DNA of 64,000 nt from Phenylobacterium sp. (GTDB lineage Bacteria; Pseudomonadota; Alphaproteobacteria; Caulobacterales; Caulobacteraceae), in contig NZ_JAUSCJ010000027.1 in assembly GCF_030651185.1 (NCBI RefSeq), forward strand, positions 1-64,000. The letters run 5' to 3'. The translations under genes and the position numbers were made by a program. This document shows, in pieces, positions 27,071-36,108 of this stretch; within the stretch, counting starts at the first letter, position 1; each line of letters begins with the position of its first letter. The notes below the pieces were generated by a model. It saw only the letters and a program-made list of their open reading frames with translations. It did not search any database and was not told the DNA's origin.

Positions 27071-28486
27071 ATGCGAGCCCATCGCGTCCTGATCCCCATC
27101 CTGGCCCTGCTGGCCGCCTGTTCTGATCCCTCGGCCAAGTCCAAGGCCCAGATACCGCCCCTGGTGCAGCCGACCCGGGCGGCGCCCGGCGACTCCATGA
27201 CCATGAAGATGTCCTTTGCCCCGGTGGTGAAGCGCGCGGCGCCGGCGGTGGTGAACATCTCGTCCAAGCGCCTGGTCCGCCAGCAGTCCGATCCGTTCTG
27301 GCAGATGTTCGGCATGGGGGCGCCGCGCGAGCGGATCGAGGGCTCCCTGGGGTCGGGGGTCATCGTGCGCAGCGACGGGGTGATCATCACCAACAACCAC
27401 GTGGTGCAGGGCGGCCAGGAAATCATCGTGGCCCTGGCCGACCGCCGCGAGTTCCCCGCCAAGCTGCTGCTGGCCGACCCGCGCACCGACCTGGCGGTGC
27501 TGAAGATCGACGTGGGGTCAGAGCGCCTGCCGGTGCTGCCCATCGACGACACCGGCGAGGCCCAGGTCGGCGACCTGGTGCTGGCCATCGGCGACCCCTT
27601 CGGCGTCGGCCAGACGGTGACCAACGGCATCATCTCGGCCCTGAACCGCAGCACTGACCCCAATGGCGATACCGCCAACGCCTATATCCAGACCGACGCG
27701 GCGATCAATCCGGGCAATTCCGGCGGCGCCCTGGTGGACATGGACGGCGACCTGATCGGGGTGAACAGCTTCATCCTCTCGCGCTCGGGCACCTCGTCGG
27801 GGGTCGGCTTCGCCATCCCCGGCGCGATGGTCAAGCGGATCGTCGAGACGGCGGCCGGTGGCGGCCAGGTGGTGGTGCGGCCCTGGCTGGGGGCGCGGAC
27901 CCAGCCGGTGACCGGCGACATCGCCCACAGCCTGGGCATGACCATTCCCTCGGGCGCCCTGGTGGCCGACATCTGGCCGGGCGGTCCCGCCGCCCGCGCG
28001 GGCCTCAAGCCGCAGGATGTGATCCTGTCGGTGGACGGCAAGCCCGTGGCCGACCCCGCGGGGGTGAGCTACGCGCTCGGCTCCAGCCGTCCGGGCGAGA
28101 TCCTGAAGCTGGGGGTGCTGCGCGACGGCGCCAACCTGACCCTGAACCTGAAGGCCGAGGCGCCGCCCGCGACGCCCGCCAAGGACGAACGGGTGATCGC
28201 CGGCCGCAATCCCTTCGACGGGGCGACGGTGGTGAACCTGTCGCCGGCGGTGGCCGATGAGCTGGGTCTCGATCCCTTCTCCGGCAAGGGCGTGCTGGTG
28301 ACCAAGCTGGGCCGGGGGTTCGCGATGAACGCCGGCCTGCGTCCGGGCGACATCGTCCGCCGGGTTAACGGCCGCGACATCAACTCGGTGCGCGACCTGG
28401 TGGGCATCGTCAGCAGCAATGGCGGCCAGTGGCAGGTGACCATCGTGCGGGCCGGCCAGGAGATCACGGCCAACTTCCGGACGTAG
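27071..28486 (+). CDS. HtrA/DegP-like serine protease, probable lipoprotein
   Basis: 471 aa from ATG 27071, chosen over 27005 because GGAG precedes it and it opens a lipoprotein signal with LLAAC (Cys17 as lipid site). The trypsin-like domain has the triad H110 (NNHVV), D140 (TDLAVLKID) and S217 (GNSGG); two PDZ domains follow (GGPAARAGLKPQDVILSVDG and MNAGLRPGDIVRRVNG). Such proteases degrade or refold damaged envelope proteins. A lipid-anchored form differs from soluble DegP. Near 230-260 the LGSGVIV/SGVGFAIP elements are normal. Confidence 0.9.
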   Translation: MRAHRVLIPILALLAACSDPSAKSKAQIPPLVQPTRAAPGDSMTMKMSFAPVVKRAAPAVVNISSKRLVRQQSDPFWQMFGMGAPRERIEGSLGSGVIVRSDGVIITNNHVVQGGQEIIVALADRREFPAKLLLADPRTDLAVLKIDVGSERLPVLPIDDTGEAQVGDLVLAIGDPFGVGQTVTNGIISALNRSTDPNGDTANAYIQTDAAINPGNSGGALVDMDGDLIGVNSFILSRSGTSSGVGFAIPGAMVKRIVETAAGGGQVVVRPWLGARTQPVTGDIAHSLGMTIPSGALVADIWPGGPAARAGLKPQDVILSVDGKPVADPAGVSYALGSSRPGEILKLGVLRDGANLTLNLKAEAPPATPAKDERVIAGRNPFDGATVVNLSPAVADELGLDPFSGKGVLVTKLGRGFAMNAGLRPGDIVRRVNGRDINSVRDLVGIVSSNGGQWQVTIVRAGQEITANFRT

Positions 28487-28545
28487 CGCTTCCTGTTTCG
28501 GCCTGGGACCGGCAACATGCCCCAGGGCTGTCAGGGAGGCTGGGC

Positions 28546-29217
28546 GTGACGGGCGCGCAACCGGCGTTGCCGGTGTTCTTCGAGCAGGTGTTCGCCTGCT
28601 CGCCAGAGGTGGCCGCGGTGATCGCCGGGCGCGCCGCCGAGCGACGCTATGAGCCGCGGGCCCTGATCCTCCGCCAGGGCGACCGCACGGGCGAGACCTT
28701 CATCCTGGTGTTCGGGACGGCGCACGCCCTGCTCTACGGCCGGGACGGGCAGATGGCCCTGCTGCGGGAGTTCGCGGCCGGTGATATCTTCGGCTCGATC
28801 GCCGAGGCCCGGCCTGCGCCCGAGGAGGCTGACATCGTGGCAGCGGAGGCTGCTGGGGCCGCGGCGTTCCTGGCTCTGGATTTCCTGGGGCTCATCGAGG
28901 CCCATAGCTGCGTGGGGCTGGCGGTCTCGCGCATGCTGCTGAAGCAACTTCGGGCGGCGACCGGCAAGTTCGCGGAGCGGGCGACCCTTTCGGCCCAGGG
29001 CCGAGTCTATGCGGAACTGCTGAGGCTGGCGCGGCAGGGGGATGGGCAGACGCTCTCGCCCGCGCCGGTGCTGTCAGCCCTGGCGGTCCGGGTCCAGACG
29101 ACGCGGGAGACGGCGTCGCGGGCGGTGGGGGCGCTGGAGCGGCGGGGCATCCTGCGCCGGGATGACGGAGGCTGGATCATCGCCGCGCCGCACCGGCTGG
29201 AAGACCTAGTGGTCTGA
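28546..29217 (+). CDS. Crp/Fnr family transcriptional regulator
   Basis: 223 aa from a GTG at 28546 preceded by GGGAGG. An N-terminal cyclic-nucleotide-binding-like beta-roll (LILRQGDRTGETFILVFG, EFAAGDIFGSI) is followed by a winged helix (SALAVRVQTTRETASRAVGALERRGILRR). The canonical Arg/Ser of a cAMP pocket is not evident and there is no Fnr Cys cluster, so the ligand is unknown. Its 3' end overlaps the convergent island gene by 12 bases. It is a candidate regulator of the adjacent TIR operon (see palindrome at 33254). Confidence 0.87.
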   Translation: MTGAQPALPVFFEQVFACSPEVAAVIAGRAAERRYEPRALILRQGDRTGETFILVFGTAHALLYGRDGQMALLREFAAGDIFGSIAEARPAPEEADIVAAEAAGAAAFLALDFLGLIEAHSCVGLAVSRMLLKQLRAATGKFAERATLSAQGRVYAELLRLARQGDGQTLSPAPVLSALAVRVQTTRETASRAVGALERRGILRRDDGGWIIAAPHRLEDLVV

Positions 29218-30786
29218 GGCCGTCCGGCTCAGGGCGAAGATGCCGGTCGCCTGATGCGGGTCCGCAGCGTCCAGGTCGCCGACATACTGCGTCCGCAGGC
29301 CGGGAAGGGCGCCGGCCGCATGGAGGGCGGCGGCGAAGTCGTCGCTGACCTGGATGGATCCGGCTGGGGTCGCCGCCAGGATTTGCGAAGGTATCGTCAC
29401 GACCTCGCCCAGCAACAGGCCGGGGCCGCCGAACGGATCGGCCGCCTGCCGCGTCAGGCCGTAGGCCCCCGCGACGCGGGCGCCTACGGCGGCGACATCC
29501 AGAGCGAACGCGGCCGCCTCGGCGGGACCGGTAAAGGCCGCGGTGAACCGCTGTCCCTCCCAGGTCGGGGGTGCGAGCGGGGGTGGGCCGCCGATCGCCG
29601 CCAATCGGGGCAGGACGGTCTCGACCAGCTCGGTGCGAGGCGTTTCGGCGAAGTCCACGAGCAGCAAGGCCACGAGACGCGCCGTCCCGGCGTCGGGTGG
29701 CGCGGCGGCCCCGGGGGTCCGCGGAATCGCCAGGGCGTGCTGGCGGCGTCCGCTGCCCGCCCACTTCACGACGCTCCAGCCGCTGGAGCCCATCTGGTCG
29801 GCCGACGCGTCCACCACCACCATCTGCACCGCTTCGGTCTCCAGGGCCTGGGCGCGCATGGCCGCGCAGCCCATCGCCACCTCGGCCGCCAGCCGGATGG
29901 CCAGGGGATGGCCGGCGTCGTCCGCAGACCCGACGATACGCAGGCTCTCGGCCGCCGCGATCAGGGCGTCGAACCGGGCCGCCCAATCGCCGCCGGCCGG
30001 AACCACGGACGCCGCGCGGAACAGGTCCATCGCGGCGGGCAGAACCACGTGCAACTCGGCGCCGCGGGCCAGCAGGGCCTCGGCGATGACGATGTCCGTC
30101 CCCGCCGCCAGGGCACCGTAACCGAAGCCGACCCGCTCGGCCTCCAGCAACTCCGCCGCCTGCCGCGCCACGGCCTGGCTCTCCGCGCCCAGGGCCATGT
30201 GACCGGCGAAGTGCAGGGTGCGCGGCGGCCGCAGGGCGGCGAGCCAGCCGGCTTCCTCCCCCAGGGCGGCCAGGATCAGGGCGAACTGACGAAGGGTCGA
30301 GGCGTGGTCCTCCCAGGCGCGCGGGGCCAGCGCCATGGCCTGGACCAGGGCGGCGCGGGCGGCCTCGGCGTCCCCCAGGACCAGCAGGGCCTCGGCCCGG
30401 GTGGCGGCGCGCCAGTAGGGGGTCTCGGCCTGGTCGGGGGCGGCGTCCAGGACCTCCAGCACCCGGCGCGCGCCGGCCCCGGCGCCGGCCTCATCGCCCC
30501 CCAGCAGGGCCAGGGTGGCGGCATTGATCAGGGGATAGGTGTCGCCGCTGAGGGCACCCGCCTGCCGATAGGCCAGGGCGGCCTGGGCGTAGAAGCCGCG
30601 CCGCGCCGCGCCGGCAGCCGCCAGGGCGCGGTCCTTCAGCAGGCGACCCCGCACGCTGAGTACGGCGGGGTCGTCGTCGATGTCTTCCAGCCCAGCCTCG
30701 CGGAACAACCGCCACGCGTGGTCCAGGGCTCCGGACCGCGCGTGGGCGATGATGGTGAGCAGGGACGGCTGCATGCTTAGGCTCAC
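29206..30786 (-). CDS. TPR / SLOG-like / degenerate cyclase-homology protein (MAP3K TRAFs-binding-like)
   Basis: 526 aa, third gene of the TIR operon. Residues about 10-180 are helical TPR-type repeats. Residues about 188-285 look like a Rossmann-type nucleotide/NAD-binding (SLOG/TIR-like) domain with TLHFAGHMALG, FGYGALAAGTDIVIAEALLARGAE and LHVVLP. Residues about 368-522 resemble a class III nucleotide cyclase fold (LVALLLVDFAE, TWEGQRFTAAF, AAAFALDV, GSIQVSDDF), but one catalytic metal Asp region and the WxDG motif are altered (WEGQ), so it is probably a sensor rather than an enzyme. This architecture fits proteins labelled TRAFs-binding/DUF4071. Function inferred only. Confidence 0.65.
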   Translation of the reverse strand: MSLSMQPSLLTIIAHARSGALDHAWRLFREAGLEDIDDDPAVLSVRGRLLKDRALAAAGAARRGFYAQAALAYRQAGALSGDTYPLINAATLALLGGDEAGAGAGARRVLEVLDAAPDQAETPYWRAATRAEALLVLGDAEAARAALVQAMALAPRAWEDHASTLRQFALILAALGEEAGWLAALRPPRTLHFAGHMALGAESQAVARQAAELLEAERVGFGYGALAAGTDIVIAEALLARGAELHVVLPAAMDLFRAASVVPAGGDWAARFDALIAAAESLRIVGSADDAGHPLAIRLAAEVAMGCAAMRAQALETEAVQMVVVDASADQMGSSGWSVVKWAGSGRRQHALAIPRTPGAAAPPDAGTARLVALLLVDFAETPRTELVETVLPRLAAIGGPPPLAPPTWEGQRFTAAFTGPAEAAAFALDVAAVGARVAGAYGLTRQAADPFGGPGLLLGEVVTIPSQILAATPAGSIQVSDDFAAALHAAGALPGLRTQYVGDLDAADPHQATGIFALSRTASDH

Positions 30787-30792
30787 CTGGGA

Positions 30793-31329
30793 TCAGCTGT
30801 CGTTCTGGACCTTGGGATCGTAGATGACAGGGAGCTCATATTCATGATCGTTTGCGTCTCGAACGACCAACCCCAGATTAAACGGAAGTGGTTGGTTTCC
30901 GACGTGTTCCGTAATCTCGCACAAGAACGAAGCCGATTTGGCGAGCTTTCTGTCAGGATCAATTTTCGATAGAAGTATTCGTGACAATATCTTCATCGCA
31001 TATACGCTTCCAGCGGTCACGGCGTACTGATTTGTACTTCCATCTAGAACGGTTTCATCATCACCTGGCATGAAGAATAAGTCATCATTTTCGAGATTAA
31101 CCACTATTTCAACATAACTACCTGCAGGAAGCAAAAATTTCCTTAGATCAAGGTCCAATTTCGTACTTTTGTAGGTCCCATTAGATCCAAGGACATGGTT
31201 GGGCGTGACAAGCACCTTCATGTCGTGTGGATTTGCGTCGGAAATAGTGATCGTAATTGTTTCGGATTTCGCGACGCCTGGATCTTCAGAAAGCTGATAG
31301 AGGCCATTGGGGACAACCAGCATTTTCAT
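30793..31329 (-). CDS. Uncharacterised 178-aa protein, AT-rich orphan in the TIR operon
   Basis: Starts MKMLVVPNGLYQLSEDP two bases after the TIR gene stop and ends six bases before the next gene, so it is translationally packed with them. No signal peptide, TM segment or known motif; a run of predicted beta strands (ETITITISDA, YVEIVVNLEND) suggests a beta-sandwich. Base composition is visibly more AT-rich than either neighbour, a sign of separate origin. It could be a ligand-binding or effector-linked subunit; no function is assigned. Confidence 0.8.
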   Translation of the reverse strand: MKMLVVPNGLYQLSEDPGVAKSETITITISDANPHDMKVLVTPNHVLGSNGTYKSTKLDLDLRKFLLPAGSYVEIVVNLENDDLFFMPGDDETVLDGSTNQYAVTAGSVYAMKILSRILLSKIDPDRKLAKSASFLCEITEHVGNQPLPFNLGLVVRDANDHEYELPVIYDPKVQNDS

Positions 31330-31331
31330 GT

Positions 31332-33161
31332 TCAGTGTTCCTTTCGATTCGCTTTGGTGAACTCAAGTTCCAAGTTGAAATCGATCCCCCACCGGGGTGA
31401 CCGATGGATGGCCCGGAGGCGGGGCTCGTTGCGGCGGAGGTAATCGAGAGACGGGTCGATCACGCCTCGCGCGGTCGCCACTCGGGCGGCGATGATCGCG
31501 CAGAAGTCCCGGGTCTCCTCGTCCTCAAGGGCGAGCTTGGAGCCGCAGTCGGCCAGGTAGGGCGTGACCGCGCCGGGGCTGCCGCCGTCCGCCAGGATGG
31601 CCTTCGCCAGGAAGAGCCCCGTGGCCAGTTTCTGCTTGGCGCGCCAGGCGTTCTCCGGATCGGCGGCGGCCAGTTTGGCGGCCTCGGCATAGGTCCGGAC
31701 CAGGCGCGCGCGGGCGGCGGTCGGCTTGCCGTCGTCGAGATCGATCAACCCCAGGCCCAGGTCGTTGCCCAGGTGGTCGCGGATATAGACGCTGTTCTTG
31801 GGATCGGCGGCGGCCAGGGCGGCGATGATGGCGGCCTCCTGCCGCCGGCTGGCGCGGGCGTCGCCGAAGTGGCGCAGGGCGCGCTGGCTGTCGGCCAGCC
31901 AGCCATAGCCGTCGGCGAGTTCACGCTTGAGGTCGGCGTCGGCCGGCTTGGCGCGGACAGCCGCCTGGAAGTGGACCAGGGCGCGCTTGAAGCGGGCCTC
32001 CGCGGCGGCCGGATCGTCCCGGTCGCGCAGGGCCACCATGCCGAGATTGTTCTCGGCGTATCCCGCCTCCATCCGCCAGTCGGGGTTGTTGGCGTCGATG
32101 GCCAGCAGGCGCTGGGCCAGGTCCGCATAGCGCTGGAAGCCGGCCTCGGCCTGTGCGAACCGGTGTCGCCGCCAGTCGATGAAGGCGACCCAGTATTCGC
32201 TCTGGGCGTGGTTGAAGATCCGCTCCGGATCGCCGGGCAGGTCGGCCAGGAGGGCCCCGGTGGTGCGGCGGGCCTCGCGGAATTCGGTGGAGGCCGCGGC
32301 CATGTCGCCGCGCGCCTCGTCGTCCTCGCCCATGGCGTGGAGCGCTCGGGCGCGGCGCTCCAGGGAGTCGGCGGGCAAGCGCTGCAGATCCTGGTCGGCA
32401 TAGTAGCCGAGCGCGCGGGCGTTGACGGCGGTGAGGACGTCGAGCCGTCCTACCCCCTTCAGCCTGTCGCGCAGATCGGTCAGCATGAATTCCACCAGGG
32501 CCTCCGCCTCGGCGCGCTGTCTCTGGGCTTCCGCCCGGGAGGCCAGCGCGAAGATCGTCAATGTCCCCATGGCTAGCACCGCGATCAGGGCCGCCACCGT
32601 GACGGCCATCACGCCGCGCAGCCGCCGTTGGGCGTCGCGCTGGATCAGCTCGTCCAGCCCCAGCCCCACCACGCCCGCCACCAGTTTCAGCAGTCCCAGG
32701 CGCGGACCGTCGCCCTCGGGGCGGAAGTCGGCGGCCAGGGGTTCGACGGGTGCGCCCTCGGCGTCCCGCGTCCGGAGAGCGTCGGGGAAGGCCAGGGCCG
32801 GATCGCCCGCGGCCACCACGGCCAGGACCGGCCGGTCCGGGTGCAGGCCGCGGAACAGCTCCACCTCGCGCGCGACCCAGGGGGAGGCGGCGGCGGCAGG
32901 GGAGCAGACGACGATCAGGGCGTCCGAGGCGGCCAGGGCCGCCCGCACCTCCGCGGTCAAGTCACCGGCGGCCGAAAGCTCCTCGCGGTCTCGGAAGATG
33001 GGCGCGAGCCGGCGCGGAACCGCGCCCCGCGCTGTTGTTCGCCCGACCAGCCTGGCCGGCAAGCCATAGCGCTCGAGCCTTCTGTGCAGGCGCCGACCGA
33101 AGGCCGCGTCGCGATGGCTGTAGCTGATGAAGGCGCGATACCGCACCAAGTCCCCGTCCAT
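31332..33161 (-). CDS. TIR-domain protein with transmembrane segment and TPR region
   Basis: 609 aa. A bacterial-type TIR domain occupies about residues 8-135: FISYSHRD, FRDREEL, ALIVVCSP and SPWVAREVELF, where E99 is the position expected for the NAD-cleaving glutamate. A single TM helix lies at about 183-207, followed by a coiled region and a long helical repeat region (to 600) with TPR-like units (AGYAENNLGMVALRDRD, LADGYGWLADSQRALRHFGD). Family members act in immunity as NADases or in signalling. It leads a three-gene operon; AGGGGG precedes ATG 33161. Confidence 0.87.
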   Translation of the reverse strand: MDGDLVRYRAFISYSHRDAAFGRRLHRRLERYGLPARLVGRTTARGAVPRRLAPIFRDREELSAAGDLTAEVRAALAASDALIVVCSPAAAASPWVAREVELFRGLHPDRPVLAVVAAGDPALAFPDALRTRDAEGAPVEPLAADFRPEGDGPRLGLLKLVAGVVGLGLDELIQRDAQRRLRGVMAVTVAALIAVLAMGTLTIFALASRAEAQRQRAEAEALVEFMLTDLRDRLKGVGRLDVLTAVNARALGYYADQDLQRLPADSLERRARALHAMGEDDEARGDMAAASTEFREARRTTGALLADLPGDPERIFNHAQSEYWVAFIDWRRHRFAQAEAGFQRYADLAQRLLAIDANNPDWRMEAGYAENNLGMVALRDRDDPAAAEARFKRALVHFQAAVRAKPADADLKRELADGYGWLADSQRALRHFGDARASRRQEAAIIAALAAADPKNSVYIRDHLGNDLGLGLIDLDDGKPTAARARLVRTYAEAAKLAAADPENAWRAKQKLATGLFLAKAILADGGSPGAVTPYLADCGSKLALEDEETRDFCAIIAARVATARGVIDPSLDYLRRNEPRLRAIHRSPRWGIDFNLELEFTKANRKEH

Positions 33162-33253
33162 CGCCGCCCCCTAACGATGTTCCACGAACACCGTGCCAGA
33201 GCAGGGCAGGCGGCACAACGATATCGAGTGGCGGGGTGGTTTGCGCGCGGAGC

Positions 33254-33267
33254 GTGACGGCGGTCAC
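33254..33267. promoter_or_regulatory. Crp/Fnr-like palindrome in the divergent island promoter region
   Basis: GTGACGGCGGTCAC, i.e. GTGA-N6-TCAC, the spacing and half-sites of Crp/Fnr-superfamily operators. It lies in the 183-bp region between the TIR operon and the divergent 91-aa gene. A Crp/Fnr regulator is encoded at the other end of the operon. Confidence 0.5.
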
Positions 33268-33344
33268 GGACCGGCCGCTCCGGCGCGGCTAGTCCAGCGT
33301 CGACCGAGCCATGAGGGTCTCGGGACGGCTGACGGGAGATCGCT

Positions 33345-33620
33345 ATGATTTCGGTGAAGTTCGAGCGCGAACAGAAGGACGGGCTGCTGTTCAGCGCGGT
33401 GTACGTCGCGGGGGACCGACTTGAGTTCCACAACGACATCGCATGGAAGCTGCTGGAGCGCGGACGGGAGTATGACATCCACTGGCGGACCCTCGGTCCG
33501 ACCGGGTCGTCCCTGGTCATTTCGAAAACCGCGGGCGGCGCCGCCGATAAGATCGTCAACTCCGTGATCCGGGACGAAGATCAAGGCCGCGTCTCCGACT
33601 TCACGCTCTTCACGGTCTGA
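33345..33620 (+). CDS. Uncharacterised 91-aa protein
   Basis: Starts MISVKFEREQKDGLLFSA after a GGGAGA ribosome-binding site. No signal peptide, TM helix or recognised domain; predicted all-beta with a central helix. It is 11 bases ahead of the secreted 364-aa gene and transcribed away from the TIR operon. Not recognised; conservation next to TIR operons would be informative. Confidence 0.75.
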   Translation: MISVKFEREQKDGLLFSAVYVAGDRLEFHNDIAWKLLERGREYDIHWRTLGPTGSSLVISKTAGGAADKIVNSVIRDEDQGRVSDFTLFTV

Positions 33621-33631
33621 GGGAGGTCGGC

Positions 33632-34726
33632 ATGAGAATTCTGCTCAATCTCGCCCTTGTCGTCGCCATGGCGGGCGCCGGTCCGGCGTTCGCTGAGGAA
33701 CTGTCGAAGGGCAAAGCCGAAGCGCTGATCAAGGCCTCGGGTCCCGACGCCGACGCCCGCGCCGGCATGGCCGCGTCGGCCTTCGCGGTCACCGCCGATG
33801 GAGACAAGACCGCCGTCTCCGTGACGGTGACACGCAGTTGGGAGGCCACCGGAGACGCGCTCGCGGTGAAGAACCTTGCCGTGAAATTCTCCGCGCCCTT
33901 CGACAAGAACAACGGCGAGGGAAACTTCCTGACCGGTAGCGGTCTGAACGCGAGCACAGCGCTCGAAGTCACCTACGGCGGGCTGATCGTCCGAGGCGGT
34001 GCCCTGCCCACCAGCGAACGCTCGCTCTCGACCTACAAGACGGCGGAAGAGAACTGTCACAAGGCCGAGGCGCCGGCCCTGTGGGGCGATCTCTGCGACA
34101 AGAAGACGTTCAACGAGATCAAGAAGTATCTCTCCGAGAGCCAGCGGGCTGACTTCGCCGACGAAGCCTTCCTGAACAGCCCGCTCTGGCTTTGGGGAAT
34201 CTCCGCCAGTCTTGGCCACGATGAGTTCGAACATCGCGACCTGGCGACGTTCGCCAAGGCTTCCACCACACGCACCCCGTATGGAGCTTCAATTCAGGGT
34301 GGGGTCGTTCCGAACCACAGCCTAGTCTACCTGGGCGGGGGCCTGGAGTTCAAACAGGAGTACGCCGATGCGAAGGCTCGCACCCTTTGCAGGCCCCTGC
34401 CGGCCGGAAGCCCCTTGGAATGCTTCACCGCCTCGTATGCAGGGCCCCAGAGTCAGCGAACCCTCGACGTCTTCGGGGTGATCCGCGCCGAAACCCGGCA
34501 ATTTTACGTGCCGCTGGGGCTGGAGGTGAAGGCCGCATACGATTTCGAGCGGCAGATCCCCGGAGCGGTGGCGTCGCTCTACGCGGTGTCGGACAAGGAC
34601 AAGAGGCTGCGGGGCGGTCTGCGTTTCGCCTGGCAGGCCGACGACGACGATCCGGTGACCGACGACGACAACTTCACGGTCGGAGTGTTCATCGGCGCGG
34701 CCTTCTCCGCCTTCCCGACCTTCTGA
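33632..34726 (+). CDS. Uncharacterised exported protein, possible outer-membrane barrel
   Basis: 364 aa with a signal peptide (cleavage near AFA, residue 22). The body has alternating hydrophobic strands (TAVSVTVTRSW, LEVTYGGLIVRGG, FYVPLGLEVKAAYDF) and ends in an aromatic residue (AFPTF), as outer-membrane beta-barrels do. Three Cys residues are present in the middle. It is cotranscribed with the 91-aa gene. No family recognised. Confidence 0.75.
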   Translation: MRILLNLALVVAMAGAGPAFAEELSKGKAEALIKASGPDADARAGMAASAFAVTADGDKTAVSVTVTRSWEATGDALAVKNLAVKFSAPFDKNNGEGNFLTGSGLNASTALEVTYGGLIVRGGALPTSERSLSTYKTAEENCHKAEAPALWGDLCDKKTFNEIKKYLSESQRADFADEAFLNSPLWLWGISASLGHDEFEHRDLATFAKASTTRTPYGASIQGGVVPNHSLVYLGGGLEFKQEYADAKARTLCRPLPAGSPLECFTASYAGPQSQRTLDVFGVIRAETRQFYVPLGLEVKAAYDFERQIPGAVASLYAVSDKDKRLRGGLRFAWQADDDDPVTDDDNFTVGVFIGAAFSAFPTF

Positions 34727-34800
34727 CGCCTTCAGGCGGGCTGTCGGGGCAGACCGTGATCCGCCCTGACGGCTCGTTCTGCATTTGCTAGAACCCTGAC

Positions 34801-36108
34801 ATGGCCGACCTTTTTGAAGCCGCGGGTCTGACGCCGCATGCACCCTCGCCCCTGGCGGACCGTCTGCGGCCGCAGAAGCTGGACGAGGTGGTGGGGCAGG
34901 ATCACCTGCTGGGGCCCGAGGGGCCGATCCGGCGGATGGCGGAGGCCAAGCGGCTGTCGTCGATGATCCTCTGGGGCCCGCCCGGCACCGGCAAGACCAC
35001 CATCGCCCGGCTGCTCGCCAAGGAGGCGGGCTACGAGTTCCAGCAGCTCTCGGCGGTGTTCTCGGGCGTCGCCGACCTGAAGAAGGCCTTCGAACAGGCC
35101 AAGATGCGCCGTGCGGCCGGGCAATCGACCCTGTTGTTCGTCGACGAGATTCACCGCTTCAACCGCGCGCAGCAGGACGGTTTCCTGCCCTTCGTGGAGG
35201 AGGGGATCGTCACCCTCGTGGGGGCGACGACGGAGAACCCGTCCTTTGAGCTGAACGGGGCGCTGCTGTCGCGGTCCCAGGTCTATGTGCTGAGGCGGCT
35301 CGATGACGAGGCGCTCGGCACACTTCTGGAAAAGGCCGAGGCTCACGAAGGCAAGGTCCTGCCGCTGGAGGCCGACGCGCGGGACGCCCTGACCGCCATG
35401 GCCGACGGGGACGGCCGCTACCTGCTGACCCTGGCCGAGACCCTGTTCAATATCGGCACGCCGAAGCCCTTGTCCATCAAGGCCTTGGGGGAGATTCTTC
35501 AGAAGCGAAGCCCGGCCTACGACAAGGACCGGGAGGAGCACTACAACCTCATCTCGGCGCTGCATAAGTCGATCCGGGGCTCCGATCCGGACGCGGCGCT
35601 GTACTGGCTGGCCCGCATGCTGACCGGAGGCGAGGACCCGCTGTTCATCGCGCGGCGGCTGATCCGGGCGGCGATGGAGGACATCGGCGAGGCCGACCCC
35701 ATGTCGCTGGTGCTCGCCAATGCCGCCAAGGACACCTACGACTTCCTGGGCTCGCCGGAGGGGGACCTGGCCCTGGCGCAACTGGTGGTCCACCTGGCCG
35801 CCGCGCCCAAGTCCAACGCGGTCTATGTGGCCTACAAGGCCGCCATGCGCTCGGCCAAGGAAACCGGCTCGCTGATGCCGCCGGCCCATATCCGCAACGC
35901 CCCCACCAAGCTGATGAAGGACCTCGGCTACGGCAAGGGCTACGCCTATGACCACGACGCCGAGGAAGGCTTCTCCGGCCAGAACTACTTCCCCGAGGGG
36001 ATGCCGCGTCAGAGCTTCTACCAGCCGAAGGCGCAAGGGTCGGAGGCGCGGATCAAGGAGCGGCTGGAACGCTGGGCGGCCATCCGGGCCGAGCGAGAGG
36101 GCCGGTGA
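34801..36108 (+). CDS. rarA: Replication-associated recombination protein A (RarA/MgsA)
   Basis: 435-aa AAA+ ATPase related to clamp loaders. Walker [11 protein letters not shown] is at residues 58-67, Walker [17 protein letters not shown] at about 111-126, and the C-terminal MgsA tetramerisation region contains [17 protein letters not shown]. RarA acts at stalled replication forks. Its stop overlaps the GTG of the next gene. Confidence 0.95.
   Translation: MADLFEAAGLTPHAPSPLADRLRPQKLDEVVGQDHLLGPEGPIRRMAEAKRLSSMILWGPPGTGKTTIARLLAKEAGYEFQQLSAVFSGVADLKKAFEQAKMRRAAGQSTLLFVDEIHRFNRAQQDGFLPFVEEGIVTLVGATTENPSFELNGALLSRSQVYVLRRLDDEALGTLLEKAEAHEGKVLPLEADARDALTAMADGDGRYLLTLAETLFNIGTPKPLSIKALGEILQKRSPAYDKDREEHYNLISALHKSIRGSDPDAALYWLARMLTGGEDPLFIARRLIRAAMEDIGEADPMSLVLANAAKDTYDFLGSPEGDLALAQLVVHLAAAPKSNAVYVAYKAAMRSAKETGSLMPPAHIRNAPTKLMKDLGYGKGYAYDHDAEEGFSGQNYFPEGMPRQSFYQPKAQGSEARIKERLERWAAIRAEREGR

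Noticed and set aside
28429..28545. Longer start for the Crp/Fnr gene inside the HtrA coding region
   Set aside because: The extension has no similarity and would overlap the upstream gene by 58 bases; the GTG at 28546 has GGGAGG at proper distance.
31404..32576. A 390-codon plus-strand frame opposite the TIR gene
   Set aside because: No homology or ribosome-binding site; the minus strand carries clear TIR and TPR motifs.
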